64,000 bases of DNA, from the NCBI GenBank assembly GCA_018268255.1, contig JAFDWX010000004.1:310001-374000 (forward strand), given 5' to 3'. How positions within the stretch are numbered: position 1 is the stretch's first letter; every line of letters begins with the position of its first letter. Source of the stretch: Armatimonadota bacterium. GTDB taxonomy: Bacteria > Armatimonadota > Fimbriimonadia > Fimbriimonadales > Fimbriimonadaceae. This document shows, piece by piece, positions 17,814-26,832 of this stretch. Below the pieces are notes generated by a model. That model was not told the DNA's origin. It ran no database searches and saw only the letters and a list, made by a program, of their open reading frames with translations. Both the position numbers and the translations under genes were made by a program.

Positions 17814-19289
17814 TTACTCAGATTCCGAGCCACCATAAGGCGAGCTGTAGTTGGGGGGTTCCTTGGTAATCCAAACGTCGTGCGGATGGCTTTCGCGCAA
17901 CCCGGCGTTCGTGATTTTCATAAACTCGGAGTTTGTTCTCAAGTCCTCTAGGGTTTGGGCGCCGACATAACCCATGCCGCTCCTCAGCCCGCCAACCATC
18001 TGGTCGACGGTATCCGCCAAAACACCCTTGTAGGGAACCCGCCCTTCGACACCTTCTGGGACCAGAGCCTGACCCTTCTCCTTGATCTGGAAATACCGGT
18101 CGGAACTTCCTTGCTTCATGGCGCCGATGCTTCCCATCCCGCGGTAGACCTTGTAGGCGCGGTTGCGATAAATTTCGGTCTCGCCAGGTGACTCGTCGCA
18201 TCCAGCGAACATGTTGCCCATCATAACGCAGCTTGCACCGGCTGCAAGACATTTGACGATGTCACCCGAGCTCCGAATGCCACCATCGGCAATCGTTGGA
18301 ATGCCGACCTCACGAGCTTCCATGGCACACTCGTATACGGCCGTAAACTGAGGTACGCCGACACCCGCCACAACTCGAGTCGTGCAAATCGAACCCGCAC
18401 CGATTCCAATTCGGAGACCATCCGCACCGATCTCCTTGAGTTCCCGCACGCCCGCTCTCGTCGCCACGTTGCCAGCGATAACTTTGAGGTTCGGTAGCTT
18501 TTCCTTGAGCATCTTCACGCAGCCCATCACACCCTGGCTATGGCCGTGCGCCGCATCGATCACGATGAAATCGACGCCAGCTTCCATAAGTGCCCTGGCT
18601 CTCTCGTAGGGTTCCCGCAACGCTCCGATGGCGGCTCCAACCACAAGCCGACCCTGAGCATCTTTAGTTGCGTTGGGGTGCTTTTTGACCTTCTGAATGT
18701 CCTTGATCGTGATCAAACCTTTGAGCTGGTTGTTTTCATCAACAATCGGCAACTTCTCGATTCGATGATCCGCCAAGATGGCCTCGGCTTGATCCAGACT
18801 GGTGCCCACTCGGGCGGTGATCAGATTCTTGCTGGTCATCCTGTCCGTGACCGGCTTGGTGAAATCCGTTTCGAACCGGATATCTCGGTTTGTCAGGATC
18901 CCGACTAGGAGACCGTTTTCGTTGACGATCGGAACGCCGCTGATATGAAATCTATCCATCAGATCCAGCGCGTCTTGAAGGGTTTTGTCAGGCGTCAGTT
19001 TTATCGGATTGGTAATGACGCCATGTTCCGAGCGCTTGACTCGATCGACTAGCTCAGCCTGCTTGTCGATAGGCATATTGCGGTGAATAACGCCGACACC
19101 CCCTTCTCGAGCGATGGCAATCGCCATTCGGGCCTCAGTGACAGTGTCCATGGGAGCGCTGACGATTGGGACATGAAGTCGGATTCCGGGCAGGAAGTCT
19201 GTGGAAGTATCGACTTCACTCGGAAGGACCTCAGTCCGGCGGGGGACGAGAAGTATGTCGTCGAAACTCAGGCCTTCTCTGAATTGCAT
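17814..19289 (-). CDS. guaB: Inosine-5'-monophosphate dehydrogenase
   Basis: 491 residues, full length. Oxidises IMP to XMP with NAD, the committed step of GMP synthesis. Seen are the N-terminal barrel start ([10 protein letters not shown]), two CBS domains (about 93-205) between barrel strands 2 and 3, IDAAHGHS, the [11 protein letters not shown] loop with catalytic Cys302, and [10 protein letters not shown]. The ATG at 19289 begins [11 protein letters not shown] as in the family. It is the nearest gene downstream of msrA on the same strand (28 nt gap), but the functional link is weak. Confidence 0.97.
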   Translation of the reverse strand: MQFREGLSFDDILLVPRRTEVLPSEVDTSTDFLPGIRLHVPIVSAPMDTVTEARMAIAIAREGGVGVIHRNMPIDKQAELVDRVKRSEHGVITNPIKLTPDKTLQDALDLMDRFHISGVPIVNENGLLVGILTNRDIRFETDFTKPVTDRMTSKNLITARVGTSLDQAEAILADHRIEKLPIVDENNQLKGLITIKDIQKVKKHPNATKDAQGRLVVGAAIGALREPYERARALMEAGVDFIVIDAAHGHSQGVMGCVKMLKEKLPNLKVIAGNVATRAGVRELKEIGADGLRIGIGAGSICTTRVVAGVGVPQFTAVYECAMEAREVGIPTIADGGIRSSGDIVKCLAAGASCVMMGNMFAGCDESPGETEIYRNRAYKVYRGMGSIGAMKQGSSDRYFQIKEKGQALVPEGVEGRVPYKGVLADTVDQMVGGLRSGMGYVGAQTLEDLRTNSEFMKITNAGLRESHPHDVWITKEPPNYSSPYGGSESE

Positions 19290-19317
19290 GATGCAGTTTA
19301 GTTTGGCATTTTTGAGC

Positions 19318-19944
19318 CTACTCGGACTGCGCCTTCTTCTTGAGCTTTTTGGAATATTCAGCCCTGAAATGGCGGACTTTTGGCTCGATAATCGCGGAAC
19401 AATAGCCCGCGTTCATTCTTGCCCGCTCGGAATCGGACGCTCGCTCGTACTTGGCGAAGTAATCCTGGTGGTATTCCTCAGCTCGGTAGAAGCTCTGCAA
19501 GGGCTCCAGCTTGGTCACGATAGGGTCTTCCCATAGCTTCCGCTTTGTGATGTCCTGGATCACCGATTCTGCGAGTTTCTTCTCGGCATTGTCCCGGTAA
19601 AAGATGGCCGATCGATACTGGGTACCACTATCTGGCCCCTGCCGATTGAGAGTCGTGGGGTTGTGCACGGTAAAGAACAGGTTCAGCAGATCCCTTTCAT
19701 TGATCTTCTTCGGTTCAAAGGTGATCCTCACCGCTTCGGCATGTCCAGTTTGGCCCGAGCAGACATCCCCATAGGTAGGGTCTTTCACCGTTCCACCCGT
19801 GTATCCGGACTCAGCCGAAACGACTCCCTCCAGTTCGTCGTACACCGCCTCCACACACCAAAAGCATCCGCCTGCCACGACAAGCTGTTGAGTTTGTACG
19901 GGTGCGAAGGCTGCGAGAGAGAGTGCCAGAAGGGAGCAGAGCAT
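19318..19944 (-). CDS. msrA: Exported peptide-methionine (S)-S-oxide reductase MsrA
   Basis: 208 residues from the ATG at 19944. Reduces methionine-S-sulfoxide in proteins. The catalytic GCFWCVE motif, GYTGG, TGHAE and YHQDY are present. The chosen start opens a signal peptide (MLCSLLALSLAAFAPVQTQ), which implies work outside the cytoplasm, as in other secreted MsrA enzymes. A longer start at 20013 would add 23 residues of unlikely sequence. The C-terminal Cys in NAGYCSA may serve as a resolving Cys. The gene is divergent from the serine protease. Confidence 0.93.
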   Translation of the reverse strand: MLCSLLALSLAAFAPVQTQQLVVAGGCFWCVEAVYDELEGVVSAESGYTGGTVKDPTYGDVCSGQTGHAEAVRITFEPKKINERDLLNLFFTVHNPTTLNRQGPDSGTQYRSAIFYRDNAEKKLAESVIQDITKRKLWEDPIVTKLEPLQSFYRAEEYHQDYFAKYERASDSERARMNAGYCSAIIEPKVRHFRAEYSKKLKKKAQSE

Positions 19945-20030
19945 ATGGTTTCTAAGGACATCTCGCGGGTGAGAGTTCCACAGTGATTGCGCTGGGAAAA
20001 ACTCAGGCTGCAAAAATTGGTGCCTATTAT

Positions 20031-20059
20031 TTGGTATTTGGAAGTATCGCTAGTACAAT
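20031..20059 (+). promoter_or_regulatory. Promoter of the trypsin-like protease gene, near-leaderless
   Basis: The -35 TTGGTA (20031-20036), a 17-bp spacer and the -10 TACAAT (20054-20059) are followed by only 13 nt before the ATG at 20073. Expected leader is about 7 nt, with no ribosome-binding site. Confidence 0.65.
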
Positions 20060-20072
20060 GGTGCCTATACCC

Positions 20073-21338
20073 ATGAAGCCCACCGCCCGCTATGCCCTGT
20101 GCACGAGTGCATTGTTGATGCTTGGAATTGCGCCAGGAAAGGCAATAATTCGCCTAGCCACAGTTCCCGATTCGCTCTATTTGGCCTATGGGTCGCAGTT
20201 CCCGTACGTCGTGCGGATGGAATTCAACGCAGCCGCAAAGGACTATCGGTCAGCAACCCTCATCAACGACCAGTGGCTTCTGACAGCGGGACATAACTAT
20301 CCCGGTGCAACGTACCAGTTGCCGGTTCTCATCAATGGGCAAACTTATACGACGGTGAGTTGGATTCGCCATCCGAGCTACAACGCGTCGAATCTCCTCA
20401 ACGGATACGACATCTCACTAGTAAAGCTGGACCGCAGGGTGCTGGATGTGGCGAGTTGCCCGCTTTATCAGGGGCCCGAGTGGAATTTTGTGGCGTCGAT
20501 CGTCGGCTTCGGGTTTACGGGCGACGGTTTGGTCGGACAAACCACATCCGATTTGCAGCGACGAGCAGGAACTAATCTACTTGAGCAACTGCCTGGCTAC
20601 ACCCGGATCTCCATTTGCGACTTTGACGACGGAACTGATGCCAACAATGCTCTGTTCGGAGCAAACAGCACGTCGCCAAAAACTCCCACTGAACTGGAAT
20701 GCAACTTCGGCAGCGGAGACTCCGGTGGGCCGGCCCTGATCCAGATTGATGGGACGATGAAGGTTTGCGGCGTGATCTCATTCCGTGGACGCCTCGATCA
20801 GAACACGAACTCGACAATTTACGGCTCGGTACTGGGTTGCTCCCGAATACAACCTGTTTACTCGTGGATCACCCAAAAAGCTCACGATGACTATGTCGTA
20901 ACGGGACACGTCTCCCAGATGGCTTATGCTGGCAACCCGACTGGCCGAACCATTAACTTTAAGCTCATGCAACCGGGCACAAACACAGTGGTGGAGAGCA
21001 TTGACTGCCGCATTTCTGTTTCAGGTGAATACAGCTTTGTCCCGACGAGTCGCGGTACATACGATTTGGTTGTCAAGAGCATCAACTCCATCAGCGCACG
21101 CAAGGCTAACGTCAACATAGCGGCAACCGGCGTCACAGCAGATTTCAACTTGACGGGCGGCGACACGGACGGAGACAATATGATTTCTGTCTTCGATTAC
21201 CTGAACATATCAAATTCGTTCGATCTGTCCTCGGGCGACGCTGGATACGATCCACGCGCGGATGTTGACGGTGATATGTCCGTCACGATCTTTGATTACG
21301 CGATAGTTTCGGACAATTTTGACAAAATTGGCCAATAG
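20073..21338 (+). CDS. Trypsin-like serine protease with C-terminal dockerin-like module
   Basis: 421 residues from the ATG at 20073, chosen for its signal peptide and the promoter just upstream; a longer reading frame begins at 19983. The S1 catalytic triad is complete: His74 in LTAGH, Asp113 in GYDISLVKL, Ser217 in GSGDSGGP. The protease domain ends near residue 280. A beta-sandwich follows, then two dockerin-like repeats, DTDGDNMISVFD and DVDGDMSVTIFD. This C-terminal module matches those of the proteins at 13873 and 31195. The enzyme is exported and probably cell-surface attached or secreted; its substrate is unknown. Confidence 0.9.
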   Translation: MKPTARYALCTSALLMLGIAPGKAIIRLATVPDSLYLAYGSQFPYVVRMEFNAAAKDYRSATLINDQWLLTAGHNYPGATYQLPVLINGQTYTTVSWIRHPSYNASNLLNGYDISLVKLDRRVLDVASCPLYQGPEWNFVASIVGFGFTGDGLVGQTTSDLQRRAGTNLLEQLPGYTRISICDFDDGTDANNALFGANSTSPKTPTELECNFGSGDSGGPALIQIDGTMKVCGVISFRGRLDQNTNSTIYGSVLGCSRIQPVYSWITQKAHDDYVVTGHVSQMAYAGNPTGRTINFKLMQPGTNTVVESIDCRISVSGEYSFVPTSRGTYDLVVKSINSISARKANVNIAATGVTADFNLTGGDTDGDNMISVFDYLNISNSFDLSSGDAGYDPRADVDGDMSVTIFDYAIVSDNFDKIGQ

Positions 21339-21342
21339 CCTC

Positions 21343-21373
21343 ATTATTATTGCAATTGTTATGCAATAATAAT
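21343..21373. promoter_or_regulatory. 31-bp perfect palindrome: putative Fur/Zur-type operator
   Basis: Two perfect 12-nt arms, ATTATTATTGCA (21343-21354) and TGCAATAATAAT (21362-21373), are separated by 7 nt. The site begins four bases after the protease stop codon and ends three bases before the GTG start of the MerC-like gene. A TTGACA hexamer (21319-21324) lies 17 bp before CATTAT (21342-21347), so the palindrome would cover the -10 and the transcription start. AT-rich palindromes of this form are typical of Fur-family (Fur, Zur) sites; the regulator is inferred, not seen. Confidence 0.7.
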
Positions 21374-21376
21374 AAT

Positions 21377-21793
21377 GTGCAACGCCAAAAGTGGACTCTG
21401 GATCACTGGGCTGCCTTTGCTGGGGCAGCATGCGCGGTTCATTGCGTCGTACTCGGTCTCCTGCTAGGGCTTTTGCCAGCAATCGGGACGACCCTATTCG
21501 CAGATCACGGCGTCGATCTGTTCTTCATCGGAATCGCGGTGGTATTCGGACCGTGGGCCATCATCCGCGGTTATCAGGTCCATCACGAATGGACGCCCTC
21601 GTTACTCGTGGCGATTGGGCTTCTGATGGTGATTTTTGCCAATTTCGCTATGGAGCATCGGCACGAGCACCTGATTTCACTTCCTGCGCTGATTTCAGCT
21701 GCCGGCGGAATACTGCTCGCTACGGGACACATTGTCAACCACCGCATGCACGCGAGACACGGCTGTCACAACGACTTCTGCCGCCATCACTAG
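21377..21793 (+). CDS. MerC-like integral membrane protein
   Basis: 138 residues from the GTG at 21377. Reading upstream into the TTG at 21350 would translate the operator palindrome into a run of Asn, so it is rejected. Four hydrophobic helices; the first carries the Cys pair CAVHC (Cys19, Cys23) typical of MerC-type metal transporters, and the C-terminus is His/Cys-rich (HGCHNDFCRHH), a likely metal-binding tail. MerC moves Hg(II), but family members outside mer operons are often tied to zinc control. With a Fur/Zur-like operator in front and no other mer genes nearby, a zinc-related role seems more likely than mercury resistance. Confidence 0.8.
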   Translation: MQRQKWTLDHWAAFAGAACAVHCVVLGLLLGLLPAIGTTLFADHGVDLFFIGIAVVFGPWAIIRGYQVHHEWTPSLLVAIGLLMVIFANFAMEHRHEHLISLPALISAAGGILLATGHIVNHRMHARHGCHNDFCRHH

Positions 21794-21808
21794 CGGCGGA
21801 GACCACTA

Positions 21809-22909
21809 CTAGCCCAGAGCCATCGGCATGATGACGCAGTATTGGCTCTTTTCCTTCTCTACCGAGTAGAAAAGTGCCGGACGAGCAGGTTCCGTGAGTT
21901 CCGCACGAATGCCATCACCCTTGAGAGACTGGAGAGCATCCAAAACGTACTTGCCGTTGAAGGCGATCTCGATATCACCATTCTTGCTCACGACTGGGAC
22001 CAGTTCCTTCGCCTCGCCCTTATCTTCGCTGCGAGACGAAATGGTCACTGCATCTCCTGAGCCACTGAACCGGACTCGGTTGGCATTATCGCGAGCCAAA
22101 ATCATTGCGCGCTTGACGTTGTCGATCAACTCCGAGCGATCCACGGTCCAGGACCGGGTGAAATCTTCTGGGACAACCCTTTGCCAATTTGGATAGCTAC
22201 CCGCAAGAAGCTGGCTCACGACCATTGCAGTGCCAGAATCGACCCCGAGTTGGTTCTCATCAAATTTTACGGTCACCGTTTCATCGTCAGAAATCGGCAT
22301 GCTTCGGATTGCCTTGAGAGCCTTTTCAGGCACGATAGCCGTGACTTGCGAACCCAAACCTTCCTTGTCTAACCGCACAACGGCGAGCCTTTTGGTGTCC
22401 GTGGCAACGAGCGTAAGGATATTCCCGTCGTAGGTGAATAGGACTCCGGTTAGTACTGGTCTGGAGTTATCGTCTGCAACCGCGTACGACACGCCGTCCA
22501 CAGACTCGCGGAGTTCTCCCATCGACAGACTGAGATGCGCCGTGCCGCTCACCACCGCGGGTTCGGGAAAATCGTCGCTGGGCAAAGCCAGCAATTTCCA
22601 CTCGCTCTTGCCCTGCCGCAGAGTGAGTGTAGTGCCTTCGTGATCGAACTGGATCTGGCCGTCTGGCAACGCAGACACGATCTGGTTCAGCAATCCGTAC
22701 TGAACGCAGGCCGAGCCATCTTCCTCGACATGGGCGATAATCCGTCGCTCGGCCCACATGTCTCCATCGGCTCCCAGGATTCGGAGAGCTGACTCCTTGG
22801 CTTCCAGTAGAACGGTTTGGAGAATGGGCAATGCGGTTCGGACACTAGTTGCCGATCCGGCGAGAGCTAGGGCTTCAGCAAAGTCTTTACGAGTGCACTC
22901 GATCTTCAT
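21809..22909 (-). CDS. dnaN: DNA polymerase III beta subunit (sliding clamp)
   Basis: 366 residues, full length, three-domain clamp. Typical blocks are seen: the N-terminal MKIECTRKDFAEAL, the linker region FTYDGNILTLVATDTKRLAVV, the SGSGDAVTISSRSEDKGEA stretch, and the C-terminal end YCVIMPMALG that belongs to the peptide-binding cleft. The clamp tethers replicative and, via ImuB, translesion polymerases. dnaN usually lies beside dnaA; here it is the last gene of a minus-strand run after an ECF sigma factor and a small protein, 18 nt downstream of the latter. It is convergent with the MerC-like gene. Confidence 0.97.
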   Translation of the reverse strand: MKIECTRKDFAEALALAGSATSVRTALPILQTVLLEAKESALRILGADGDMWAERRIIAHVEEDGSACVQYGLLNQIVSALPDGQIQFDHEGTTLTLRQGKSEWKLLALPSDDFPEPAVVSGTAHLSLSMGELRESVDGVSYAVADDNSRPVLTGVLFTYDGNILTLVATDTKRLAVVRLDKEGLGSQVTAIVPEKALKAIRSMPISDDETVTVKFDENQLGVDSGTAMVVSQLLAGSYPNWQRVVPEDFTRSWTVDRSELIDNVKRAMILARDNANRVRFSGSGDAVTISSRSEDKGEAKELVPVVSKNGDIEIAFNGKYVLDALQSLKGDGIRAELTEPARPALFYSVEKEKSQYCVIMPMALG

Positions 22910-22927
22910 AGCAGGGAGAATCAGTTT

Positions 22928-23215
22928 TTACCCGCTGAGCGGGAGTTTGAGTTGCAGATGGTCTGGTTCTGGGGTCCGGGTTTTAACTTCAAGCCCTTTG
23001 GTGTACATCCGCATGAGAATGCGATTAAAAGTCTCGTCTGTGAATTCAGCACCTGGATCGGTGCGCAGAATATTCACTGTTTCTTTCAAAGAAACCATGT
23101 CGTGACGGAGATCCGTATTTTTGAAAGATTCGCCGACTAGCTCTTCCGTAAGCTCTTCGGGCAACTCATCGCCTGCATACAGGTCAACAAGCTTGTTATA
23201 CAAGTTATTGTTCAT
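22928..23215 (-). CDS. Small soluble protein paired with an ECF sigma factor (possible anti-sigma)
   Basis: 95 residues. The ATG at 23215 overlaps the sigma-factor stop as ATGA, which fixes the start. The N-terminal segment (LVDLYAGDELPEELTEELV) resembles the start of zinc anti-sigma proteins, but there is no Cys/His zinc motif and no membrane helix. The protein is acidic and likely helical. Its coupling to the sigma gene suggests an anti-sigma or sigma-binding role; this is inferred from position and the N-terminal resemblance only. Confidence 0.7.
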   Translation of the reverse strand: MNNNLYNKLVDLYAGDELPEELTEELVGESFKNTDLRHDMVSLKETVNILRTDPGAEFTDETFNRILMRMYTKGLEVKTRTPEPDHLQLKLPLSG

Positions 23216-23757
23216 AGTGCTCGCTCCAGCGATCCGCCGAGTTTGTCCCTCAGAGCTCTCCGGCCCCGATACAGGCGCGACTTCAGCGCCGGGACACTTA
23301 TCTTCAAAACCTCCGCCGCATCCTTGGCAGAGATATCCTCCAGATCGCACAAAATCAAAGGCTCCCGATACTCGTCAGGCAATTCCTTGAGAGCCTGATG
23401 GACCGTAATTCTCAGTGTTGTCCGATCGACAGAACTATTGTATGGTGTATCGGCCGGAAGTTCCATCAATTTATGCTGGCGCATCTTGTCGATACACAAA
23501 TTTCGGGTTATGCGGAAGAGCCACGTCCTAAACGCGCCATCAGCTCGCAGTTCGTTCATTCTTCGCATGACCCTCAGGAAGGTTTCCGCAGTCACGTCTT
23601 CCGCATCAGACCGGTTGCCCAGCATCCGGAATGCGTAGCGAAAAATTCGCTCGCCGTAGATTTCATAGATCGCACCTAAAGCCTCGGGATCACCCTTGGC
23701 CAAAGCTGCGAGCCATCGCTTCTCCGCGAAAGTATCGTATTGCGGTTCGCCCGACAT
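23212..23757 (-). CDS. ECF-type RNA polymerase sigma factor
   Basis: 181 residues from the ATG at 23757. Region 2 (YEIYGERIFRYAFRMLGNRSDAEDVTAETFLRVM, given in outline) and region 4 (LPDEYREPLILCDLEDISAKDAAEVL, then helix-turn-helix ISVPALKSRLYRGRRALR) are complete, with no region 3, as in extracytoplasmic-function sigmas. A start at GTG 23793 would lie only two bases from a perfect TATAAT (23796-23801), inside the promoter, so the later ATG is preferred; that gives a leader of about 30 nt. The gene is first in a run with the small partner and dnaN. Target promoters are not identifiable here. Confidence 0.9.
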   Translation of the reverse strand: MSGEPQYDTFAEKRWLAALAKGDPEALGAIYEIYGERIFRYAFRMLGNRSDAEDVTAETFLRVMRRMNELRADGAFRTWLFRITRNLCIDKMRQHKLMELPADTPYNSSVDRTTLRITVHQALKELPDEYREPLILCDLEDISAKDAAEVLKISVPALKSRLYRGRRALRDKLGGSLERAL

Positions 23758-23954
23758 GTTGAGACGTGAGAGCGCCGAATTTCGACGCGCCACCCATTAT
23801 AACCCCATGACATTTACCGGAACCTGTCCAGATTTCTGTTCTGTTGATGGAATCGTTTAGGTTCAATGGTCTTCGAACCTGTTCAGAACGGTCTCGCCAA
23901 CTTCTCCAGATGTTTTGTAGCTTTCACCACAACTTCGGACCAGTCAGCCTGGGC

Positions 23955-23963
23955 TGGTATATT
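23955..23963 (+). promoter_or_regulatory. Extended -10 promoter of apt, leaderless
   Basis: TGG directly followed by TATATT (23958-23963) forms an extended -10; the apt ATG is at 23971, seven bases later, so transcription should start at or next to the A of the ATG. No convincing -35 is seen. Confidence 0.6.
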
Positions 23964-23970
23964 CTCAGCC

Positions 23971-24492
23971 ATGCCTGAGCTCATTGCCCAGACGCTCATT
24001 CGTGATGTGCCTGATTTCCCCAAGCCTGGGATAGTTTTTAAGGATATTACGCCGGTCTTGATGCATCCGGCCGCATTCGAGGAATCGGTCGAAGCGCTTG
24101 CAGCGGTTGCTCGCATCCACCAACCCGATGTGATCATCGGCATTGAATCCCGCGGATTTATCTTCGGTACTCCGATCGCCCTTCGGCTCGGAGTTCCGTT
24201 CGCGATGGCGCGCAAATTGGGCAAACTTCCCTACGATCGAATCAGCGAAGAGTACGCCCTGGAGTATGGAACCAACACGATTGAGATGCACGTCGATGCT
24301 GTCGATCCGGGACAACGGGCCTTTATCATCGACGATCTGCTTGCAACGGGTGGCACTGCTGCTGCGTCCGCTCGGCTGGTGGAACGCCTGAACGGACACG
24401 TCGCCGGTTTTGGCTTTTTGGTTGAGTTGGGTTTCCTGAATGGACGAGAAAAACTTCTCGGATACCCGGTCGAGGCACTGATTTCGTACTAG
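23971..24492 (+). CDS. apt: Adenine phosphoribosyltransferase
   Basis: 173 residues from the ATG at 23971. Converts adenine and PRPP to AMP in purine salvage. Seen are the Apt N-terminus (IRDVPDFPKPGIVFKDITPVL), GIESRGFIFG, and the PRPP-binding loop AFIIDDLLATGGTA. An in-frame start at 23866 would add 35 residues unlike the family and lies upstream of the promoter. The stop codon overlaps the first base of the terminator stem. It stands alone. Confidence 0.95.
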   Translation: MPELIAQTLIRDVPDFPKPGIVFKDITPVLMHPAAFEESVEALAAVARIHQPDVIIGIESRGFIFGTPIALRLGVPFAMARKLGKLPYDRISEEYALEYGTNTIEMHVDAVDPGQRAFIIDDLLATGGTAAASARLVERLNGHVAGFGFLVELGFLNGREKLLGYPVEALISY

Positions 24493-24523
24493 TCGAGCCG
24501 TACCATCGCTTATACGGCCCGAC
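24492..24523 (+). terminator. Terminator after apt
   Basis: GTCGAGCCGTA pairs with TACGGCCCGAC (one A-C mismatch) around a 10-nt loop; a TTTT run follows at 24529-24532. Located at the apt stop codon, between convergent genes. Confidence 0.78.
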
Positions 24524-24535
24524 TGTGATTTTCGC

Positions 24536-25492
24536 TTAGTCGTCTGACCCATCGTAGACGACTCCATCCAATTCCGCTCGGCGGTACGTCAGGAGTCGGC
24601 AATTCGCCAACTGAACGGTGCTGAACCTTGCCCGAACTGAATCCTGATCCGGATTCGTTGGATCGGGGTGATACCAGTCAAAGCTCGAGAACTGCTCGTA
24701 GACTCTCGGTCCCTGGTATCCGTGGTACGCATAGATGAGATTGATCGCCAGTTGGATTTGGTCACGCGTCAACTCGCACACCCGATCATAAGTGAGGTAG
24801 TCCTCAAGAACCTCTGGAACAGGTGTCTGACTCGCGATTTCCCCGCTTTTCGTATCGTGAAAATCGATCACTGAGACTTTCCACACTCCCTCGACCTTGT
24901 GCAGAAAGATGGTCTGCGGAACACAGCTACGGATGACCGCTCCAGTTGTTTCCTCATCAATATCGACATCGCAAGATGCCCAGACTTCAGTTGTTTCGAC
25001 CTTGGCGTTGCTACCGTCCTCACTGATCGTGATGGTTCCCCATTGCTGTTCGACCAGTTCAGCCACTTGAGCTACTCCTCGGTTCGCGAGATTCCGAACG
25101 AATTGCTCGTGAACACGAAGAGACTCGTCCATGTAGAACTCATTAAGATGAGAGGAATCGAGCGACCGGTACGCGAGTGCTTCTGCTTCATCCGCTGCCA
25201 GAACCGCGCTCTTGATGGTTGCCATCTCCTCCTCAGTACTTCTTCGGATTGGTAGCGTTCGGTCGTATTCCGGGCCAGTGAGACTATTAGGAAGCCGTCC
25301 GCCGATCCCCCCCGGACCTTTCACGTCTTCTCCGTGGACGACTGGAATGCTCGGACCATGATTCGGCCAGTTCGCTCGGCCACTTGCTGAATCGAACTGG
25401 GAAGAACTTGTGCTATCCGTCTGTGGGCTCCATTTGCAGCCAACCAGAACTAACACCAAAGCACACACTGTAGTACATTCTCTTGTTTTCAT
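24536..25492 (-). CDS. Lipoprotein with C-terminal YARHG-like domain
   Basis: 318 residues from the ATG at 25492. The signal peptide MKTRECTTVCALVLVLVGC has a lipobox VLVGC. The middle (about 90-235) resembles an NTF2-like or unknown alpha/beta fold. The C-terminal 60 residues match the YARHG pattern: ARNEIYARHGY of the family reads AINLIYAYHGY here, followed by an aromatic WYHP segment. YARHG domains occur in bacterial surface proteins; their role is not known. A longer start at 25582 would bury the lipobox and is rejected. It is convergent with apt. Confidence 0.78.
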   Translation of the reverse strand: MKTRECTTVCALVLVLVGCKWSPQTDSTSSSQFDSASGRANWPNHGPSIPVVHGEDVKGPGGIGGRLPNSLTGPEYDRTLPIRRSTEEEMATIKSAVLAADEAEALAYRSLDSSHLNEFYMDESLRVHEQFVRNLANRGVAQVAELVEQQWGTITISEDGSNAKVETTEVWASCDVDIDEETTGAVIRSCVPQTIFLHKVEGVWKVSVIDFHDTKSGEIASQTPVPEVLEDYLTYDRVCELTRDQIQLAINLIYAYHGYQGPRVYEQFSSFDWYHPDPTNPDQDSVRARFSTVQLANCRLLTYRRAELDGVVYDGSDD

Positions 25493-25614
25493 CGTCTTGC
25501 CCTTTGTCCCGCGAGTCCTTCTTCCGGCGGGTACAGGAAAAGTATCAGGCCATGATTGGTGCTGGAAGGTGACCGCTCTCACCGGGCGGTTGTGATAGTG
25601 GTCACAATGGGACC

Positions 25615-26535
25615 GTGGAGCGACAGCCGAAACTCATAGCGGTCATGGGGCCGACAGGCAGCGGCAAATCGCTGCTGGCCGAATGGTTGGCTGAGCAACT
25701 CGATGCCCAGCTCATTTCGGCGGATGCATTCCAGATCTATCGCGGATTCGACATCGGCACCAACAAGCCGCAGGACACTAGTCGATATCGGATGATCGAC
25801 ATTCGAAACCCAGACGAAAACTACGGTGTCGGCGAATATGTCTTGGAGGTTGCCGAAACTCTCAGTGGGCTTTATTCAAGCGGCAGAAATGCGGTCATAG
25901 TCGGAGGCACAGGCCTCTATATACGGGCACTGATGGACGAGTGGAAGGAAATGCACGGCCACCCCGATCCGGAACTCCGGGCCGAGCTAGAGCGACAGTT
26001 GGCAGAGCACGGCTGCGATCATCTTGTCCAGCAAATCCGGTCTCTCGATCCAGATGTTGCAGCTTCGATCGATATGCAAAATCCAGTGCGGGTACGCAGA
26101 GCTCTAGAGCGGCTTTTGTCCCCACAAACTCCGCTGCAATTTTCCCTGCCCCCCTATACAAAAACAAAAATCGCCCTAGTCCCTGAGACAGCAGCTCTCA
26201 ACGACCGAATCGCCTCGCGAACAGATTCAATGCTTGCCAGCGGATGGCCCGAGGAGGTTCAAACGATTTTGCAGGCAAAATTGCCTAAACAAGCACCTGC
26301 ATGGAGAGCAATTGGGTACGATTTTCTCTCCGAGTATCTTGAGGGAACTTTGGATTGGGGGCAAATGCGGGACAAAATTGTGGATGAAACCCGCCGGTAC
26401 GCAAAAAGGCAACGAACTTGGATTAGGTCGGAGCAGAATGTGCTCCGATTGGAGGTTCCACTTCCGCTGGCACAAATCACTCCGGAATTGCGTTGTCAAC
26501 TTTCAATCCTGTTAGATCATCAACAAAACAAGTAA
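25615..26535 (+). CDS. miaA: tRNA dimethylallyltransferase MiaA
   Basis: 306 residues, full length. Adds the dimethylallyl group to A37 of tRNAs reading UNN codons. The P-loop GPTGSGKS, the DAFQIYRGFDIGTNKP substrate segment, VVGGTGLYIRAL (here VIVGGTGLYIRAL) and the C-terminal TRRYAKRQRTWIR motif are all present. The start is GTG at 25615. It leads a miaA-hfq-dapF cluster; miaA-hfq is a common bacterial pairing. Confidence 0.96.
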   Translation: MERQPKLIAVMGPTGSGKSLLAEWLAEQLDAQLISADAFQIYRGFDIGTNKPQDTSRYRMIDIRNPDENYGVGEYVLEVAETLSGLYSSGRNAVIVGGTGLYIRALMDEWKEMHGHPDPELRAELERQLAEHGCDHLVQQIRSLDPDVAASIDMQNPVRVRRALERLLSPQTPLQFSLPPYTKTKIALVPETAALNDRIASRTDSMLASGWPEEVQTILQAKLPKQAPAWRAIGYDFLSEYLEGTLDWGQMRDKIVDETRRYAKRQRTWIRSEQNVLRLEVPLPLAQITPELRCQLSILLDHQQNK

Positions 26536-26556
26536 ATAAGTAAATAAGAGACTGAG

Positions 26557-26832
26557 ATGGCAAAAACTATTAACCTGCAAGACATGTTCTTGAACCAGGT
26601 CCGTAAGGAAGGGATCGGTGTAACCATTTATCTCATGGGTGGCGTTCAGTTGAGAGGTCAAGTACGAGGCTTCGATGCCTTTACTGTCATGCTGGATTCG
26701 CCCGGAAAACCCACTCAACTGGTTTATAAGCATGCCATCACAAGCGTGGTGCCTTCTCGCCCGATCGGGTCTGGCGACCGAGAGCGAGGCGACCATCATG
26801 AGTCGGATATGGGTGGCTCCGACCAAGAGTGA
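26557..26832 (+). CDS. hfq: RNA chaperone Hfq
   Basis: 91 residues. Hexameric Sm-like RNA-binding protein that helps small RNAs pair with mRNAs. The Sm1 motif ([25 protein letters not shown]) and Sm2 motif YKHAITSV are intact, with the proximal-face Gln8 in NLQDMFLN. A hydrophilic C-terminal tail rich in Gly, Asp, Glu and His follows. It lies 21 nt after miaA and overlaps dapF by four bases (GTGA). Confidence 0.96.
   Translation: MAKTINLQDMFLNQVRKEGIGVTIYLMGGVQLRGQVRGFDAFTVMLDSPGKPTQLVYKHAITSVVPSRPIGSGDRERGDHHESDMGGSDQE

Noticed and set aside
21343-21376. AAT/TTA simple repeat before the MerC-like gene
   Set aside because: The triplet runs are the arms of one perfect palindrome placed on a promoter, so an operator explains them better than a microsatellite.
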